Part shown: piece by piece, positions 62,501-64,000 of the stretch | Layout of the letters: the number at the start of each line of letters is the position of its first letter | How positions within the stretch are numbered: the first letter of the stretch is position 1 | Assembly (NCBI GenBank): GCA_045541115.1 | Contig: JAZQIM010000020.1 | Location: 1 to 64,000 of the forward strand | Reading direction: 5' to 3' | DNA length: 64,000 nucleotides | Source of the DNA: Aphodoplasma sp045541115 | Lineage (GTDB): Bacteria; Bacillota; Clostridia; UBA1381; UMGS1253 | Notes under the pieces: generated by a model | Seen by the model: only the letters and a program-made list of their open reading frames with translations | Told to the model about the DNA's origin: nothing | Database searches by the model: none | Translations under genes and position numbers: made by a program

Positions 62501-62796
62501 AAAATGTTTTTCTTTGGAACGTCAGAAAACATTCCAACAGGAGAATAGCCTTCAGCGGCTGAATCAAGAGCAAGACTCTTCATTAAAATTTGAGCAAATT
62601 CCGCTCTTGTGATATCATCGTTGGGTTTGAACTTTTTGCCGTCGCCCACCATGATATTTAGTGCGCAAAGCATAGATGCAGCTGATTCGTACTCGGTTCC
62701 AATTACATCTTCAGGTACCGGAGCAGCGAAAGCTACTGTTTGAAGCAACATAATAGCCACTATAACTATTGATGCCATACGTTTAAACAATTTCAT
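59512..62796 (-). CDS. SLH-domain surface protein 2
   Basis: 1094 residues, secreted. Signal peptide (1-25, ending VAFAA-PVP). Three SLH repeats (about 35-78, 85-140, 148-192): ALNIMVGDGKKFKPNDDITRAEFAQIL, then GYGDGKFGPNDKVKGTEAVKMM. The remaining 900 residues are beta-rich and include DNNSDNKAD, a calcium-loop-like match to DTDRDSKYD in SLH protein 1. Both share the order IYNG...LLD/FIDxxxDxKxD...IVV, so they are full-length paralogues; this one is about 230 residues longer. Probably an S-layer or surface-layer component anchored by wall polymer. Own promoter, long leader, own terminator. Confidence 0.88.
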   Translation of the reverse strand: MKLFKRMASIVIVAIMLLQTVAFAAPVPEDVIGTEYESAASMLCALNIMVGDGKKFKPNDDITRAEFAQILMKSLALDSAAEGYSPVGMFSDVPKKNIFAPAIELGAGIGAIKGYGDGKFGPNDKVKGTEAVKMMVYAAGYEVQAEATGAYPAGYMAIAREIGMLKGITSIDFSVPMTRGQAAILCANTLKVDYNKKITSGEQITYVKVDGVNLLSDKHDTYTAEGIVSANDVTGLYSSSALREGRVQLDGAKGGLFNAGETTIANSIGQYVRAFYKYDTDKEEGIILSYDVLDNRNIIQKTSLENIVYNTVTNTFVEYWADPDNDNRTTEVDISNGLVSIIYNGTVRTVNTTVATTLAEVQNKKGDITFIDNNSDNKADVLIVNAYDTIVVNRINTTDYIFTDKIGTYSPDTSNPGSYKVSKKDVKIDVESSNISVEIVDVDGDPLEFDDISVGDVISVATSDPSTRQYIKVIVSDDSVDGAITQMAKKDGLWKLAIDDEWYEITPSFFDYISEGKGFGATNLKIELDKETTFYLDSFERIAFCDEIGVSEDANFGFLREYAPGKGADNTMQFKIYFDEEFVIYSAANKITIDGVICRESNEVKAQLDASLAQMEGANLHKGDTSFTGYYAGVTGISPILFELDDDDKIISIDTPYLNTAGGESEYSLQPVKSGTLQFNPRSTYLAGSATINGTLWKASSSTPVITIPGNAGDLNKVESYDTITPGSLPMIDTVNTSNTTPYAMLFATAPNSYKVDYILAKAEASTESGTPPNSSNYYNMEMFIVSEVSELLDDEGNKTIMVFGIENGEEVSYAVDANYYSNGYLYRDIWQRVDWSWKELHKNSGVTKTYDQLTTSDLNSDYFPLAKAPERTKENPLLPGDAIRVFRDDNDVIYWAESLFLSDAKIARNPERGDGVDSGSRYSAFDLALINDYSDEDAKMTYLTYKTNAFFKSGGILVSRTESDITKTAGMSDTAQYVMFSKFNTDSNGFVTDVYVPQANPDNGYPKNKTFYADGAYVDSAMTLDASYDPTAFSSITVFDASKPEGYQVYLGSEADLHDASSSSKPASLVLMQFRGSTAPSPVRAWGMYIIKY

Positions 62797-63227
62797 TTGT
62801 TTGCCTCCCTCTAAAATTATATATAAAATTTTTATAATAAACCAAGCAGCATTGTAAAAACAAAGAAGTCAAGTCTGCTGGAATTAAAAAGTGTTTTGCA
62901 GCGAAATCTGCAAATTCATATAGATGTTTTTTGTTATAAAAAACAGAATCTATGTATAATACTTATGAAAAATGGCGACAAGATGACAAGTATACCAATT
63001 TAGCATAAATATTCATTTACATTATAACGCATTATTAAAAAATAATCAATACTAATTTTGCTATTTTTAATGAGGTAATAAATAAATTTTTTCATATATT
63101 AACAGTTTTATACAATATGTTGACTAGTAAATACAATTTATACATAATAAAGTATAAATACCCTATATTTTATACAGAATATATGAATTTCTTACATTTT
63201 CATTACAGCAATAATACTATATTTTAA
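62797..63227. other. AT-rich intergenic region with the SLH protein 2 leader
   Basis: No gene here. Contents: a leader of about 215 nt for SLH protein 2 with an imperfect hairpin near 62920-62954 (ATAGAT/ATCTAT with T/A runs), the minus-strand promoter at 63021-63049, and a weaker plus-strand TTGACT/CATAAT pair (63120-63148). The rest is plain AT-rich sequence. Confidence 0.6.
63021..63049 (-). promoter_or_regulatory. Sigma-A promoter for SLH protein 2
   Basis: On the minus strand: TTGATT (63049-63044), 17-bp spacer, TATAAT (63026-63021). Confidence 0.6.
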
Positions 63228-63256
63228 TTGACAAAACACGGTTTAAGAATTAGAAT
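63228..63256 (+). promoter_or_regulatory. Sigma-A promoter for shikimate kinase
   Basis: TTGACA (63228-63233), 17-bp spacer, TAGAAT (63251-63256). A predicted start near 63263 would leave only about 10 nt before the first in-frame ATG (63274). Confidence 0.65.
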
Positions 63257-63300
63257 ATAATATAGTTTATTATATGGATATGGAGATGAGAATAGCAGAA

Positions 63301-63795
63301 ATGAATAATATTATCTTGATAGGAATGCCCGGTGCAGGCAAATCAACGATAGGTGTGGTGCTTGCAAAAATATTACGCAAGGACTTTTGCGATACGGATT
63401 TATTAATCCAGAAGAGCACAGGGCGTGCATTGCAGGATATTATAGATAAAGACGGCGTGGAGGCATTTTTAGATATTGAAAAAGATATTGTTATGAATAT
63501 GTGTCAGCAAGATTGTGTAATTGCGACGGGAGGAAGCGTTGTATTGCGAGAAGATGCTGCAAACCGCCTTAAAAAGCTTGGGGCGGTTATATACCTTCGT
63601 GCAAGTTTTGATGCACTTGAGAAAAGAATACACAACATGGATACGCGCGGTATTGCTTTCAAAGGCGGGCAGACTCTTTTTGATATATACAAAGATCGTA
63701 CGCCGATTTATGAAAAATATGCAGACATAGTCGTTGATTGTGATAATTTGGACTGCAATAGTGTGTGCGAGAAAATAATTGAGAAACTAAATTAG
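63301..63795 (+). CDS. aroK: Shikimate kinase
   Basis: 164 residues from ATG 63301 (MNNIILIGMPGAGKSTIG). Phosphorylates shikimate in aromatic amino acid synthesis. P-loop GMPGAGKST, DTDLLIQ, the R.E...L region and ATGGSVV, then YLRASFDALEKR. In-frame ATGs at 63286 and 63274 are possible but poorly spaced from GGAG; the family N-terminus fits 63301. Monocistronic as far as seen. Confidence 0.88.
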   Translation: MNNIILIGMPGAGKSTIGVVLAKILRKDFCDTDLLIQKSTGRALQDIIDKDGVEAFLDIEKDIVMNMCQQDCVIATGGSVVLREDAANRLKKLGAVIYLRASFDALEKRIHNMDTRGIAFKGGQTLFDIYKDRTPIYEKYADIVVDCDNLDCNSVCEKIIEKLN

Positions 63796-63868
63796 CAATT
63801 TGTTTGGAAGAAAAACTTGTGCATGTAAAACAACTGTAACAATTCTTTAATGAAAACGAAAAAAATCC

Positions 63869-63897
63869 TTGACTTTTTATGCATTTTGTGCTAAAAT
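63869..63897 (+). promoter_or_regulatory. Strong sigma-A promoter for veg
   Basis: TTGACT (63869-63874), 17-bp spacer, TAAAAT (63892-63897) with an upstream TG (extended -10). The veg promoter is known to be very strong in Bacillus. A second TATAAT lies at about 63904. Confidence 0.75.
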
Positions 63898-63927
63898 TGC
63901 TTTATAATGATTGTAGGGGTGAAACTC

Positions 63928-64000
63928 GTGATTGAAAGAAGTGACCTTGCACAGGTTAAAAAAAGCCTGCAGAACAATATCGGCAGGAAGGTTCGCCTGA
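63928..64000 (+). CDS. veg: Veg protein, N-terminal fragment cut by the window edge
   Basis: GTG 63928 with GGGGTG six bases upstream. The first 24 residues (MIERSDLAQVKKSLQNNIG, then RKVRL) match the Veg family, small proteins that stimulate biofilm formation in Bacillus. The gene runs off the window, so the rest cannot be checked. Confidence 0.85.
   Translation, partial: MIERSDLAQVKKSLQNNIGRKVRL

Overview
The window is a stretch of low-GC chromosome from a Clostridia-type Firmicute. The evidence is the canonical Firmicutes order yicC-remA-gmk-rpoZ-coaBC-priA-def-fmt-rsmB-rlmN-prpC-prkC-rsgA-rpe-thiN, a division/cell-wall (dcw) cluster built around a SpoVD-type penicillin-binding protein, a MurE with the meso-diaminopimelate DNPR motif, a CotJC-like manganese catalase, and two large SLH-domain surface proteins. 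It is probably a spore-former with an SLH-anchored cell surface. The genus cannot be told from sequence alone. No phage, insertion sequence or CRISPR array was seen.

Layout. 1-1.65 kb: a tRNA-Asn gene followed by an AT-rich accessory patch with a small membrane protein, an XRE repressor and a divergent small ORF, the last two lying between two identical terminator repeats. 1.6-10.4 kb: catalase, a GH20-like barrel protein, rpiB, a candidate leader or small RNA, a zinc-ribbon protein, an MdoB/LtaS-like membrane transferase, mutS2 and a D,D-carboxypeptidase. 10.4-21 kb, mostly minus strand: dut, a copper ATPase carrying a CopZ-like domain with its own internal ribosome binding site, SLH protein 1, O-acetylhomoserine sulfhydrylase, and a three-gene operon of signal-less peptidoglycan-binding proteins. 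21-28.5 kb: a two-component system with a GerMN lipoprotein-like gene, a HAD phosphatase, and an AraC regulator divergent from a GHMP sugar kinase and a GlmU-like nucleotidyltransferase, possibly a sugar-nucleotide salvage unit.

28.6-44 kb: one long plus-strand housekeeping operon (translation start and modification, replication restart, coenzyme A, PrkC/PrpC signalling), with many 1-8 bp gene overlaps. 44-59.4 kb: the dcw cluster mraZ-rsmH-ftsL-spoVD-murE-murF-mraY-ftsW-murG-murA-divIB-DUF881-sbp-ftsZ, preceded by a recognisable MraZ-box promoter; murD is absent from its usual place. 59.5-64 kb: SLH protein 2 (minus strand) with a long leader, shikimate kinase, and the first codons of veg.

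Most of the window is core genome. The points most worth a second look are the signal-less SpoIID-like/PG-binding operon, the copA internal copZ start, the apparent ACG start of rsgA, the terminator-bounded XRE cassette, the AraC/kinase/nucleotidyltransferase unit, and the terminated leader or RNA upstream of the zinc-ribbon gene. Promoters were assigned by eye as -35/-10 pairs with 17-18 bp spacing; none has been tested.
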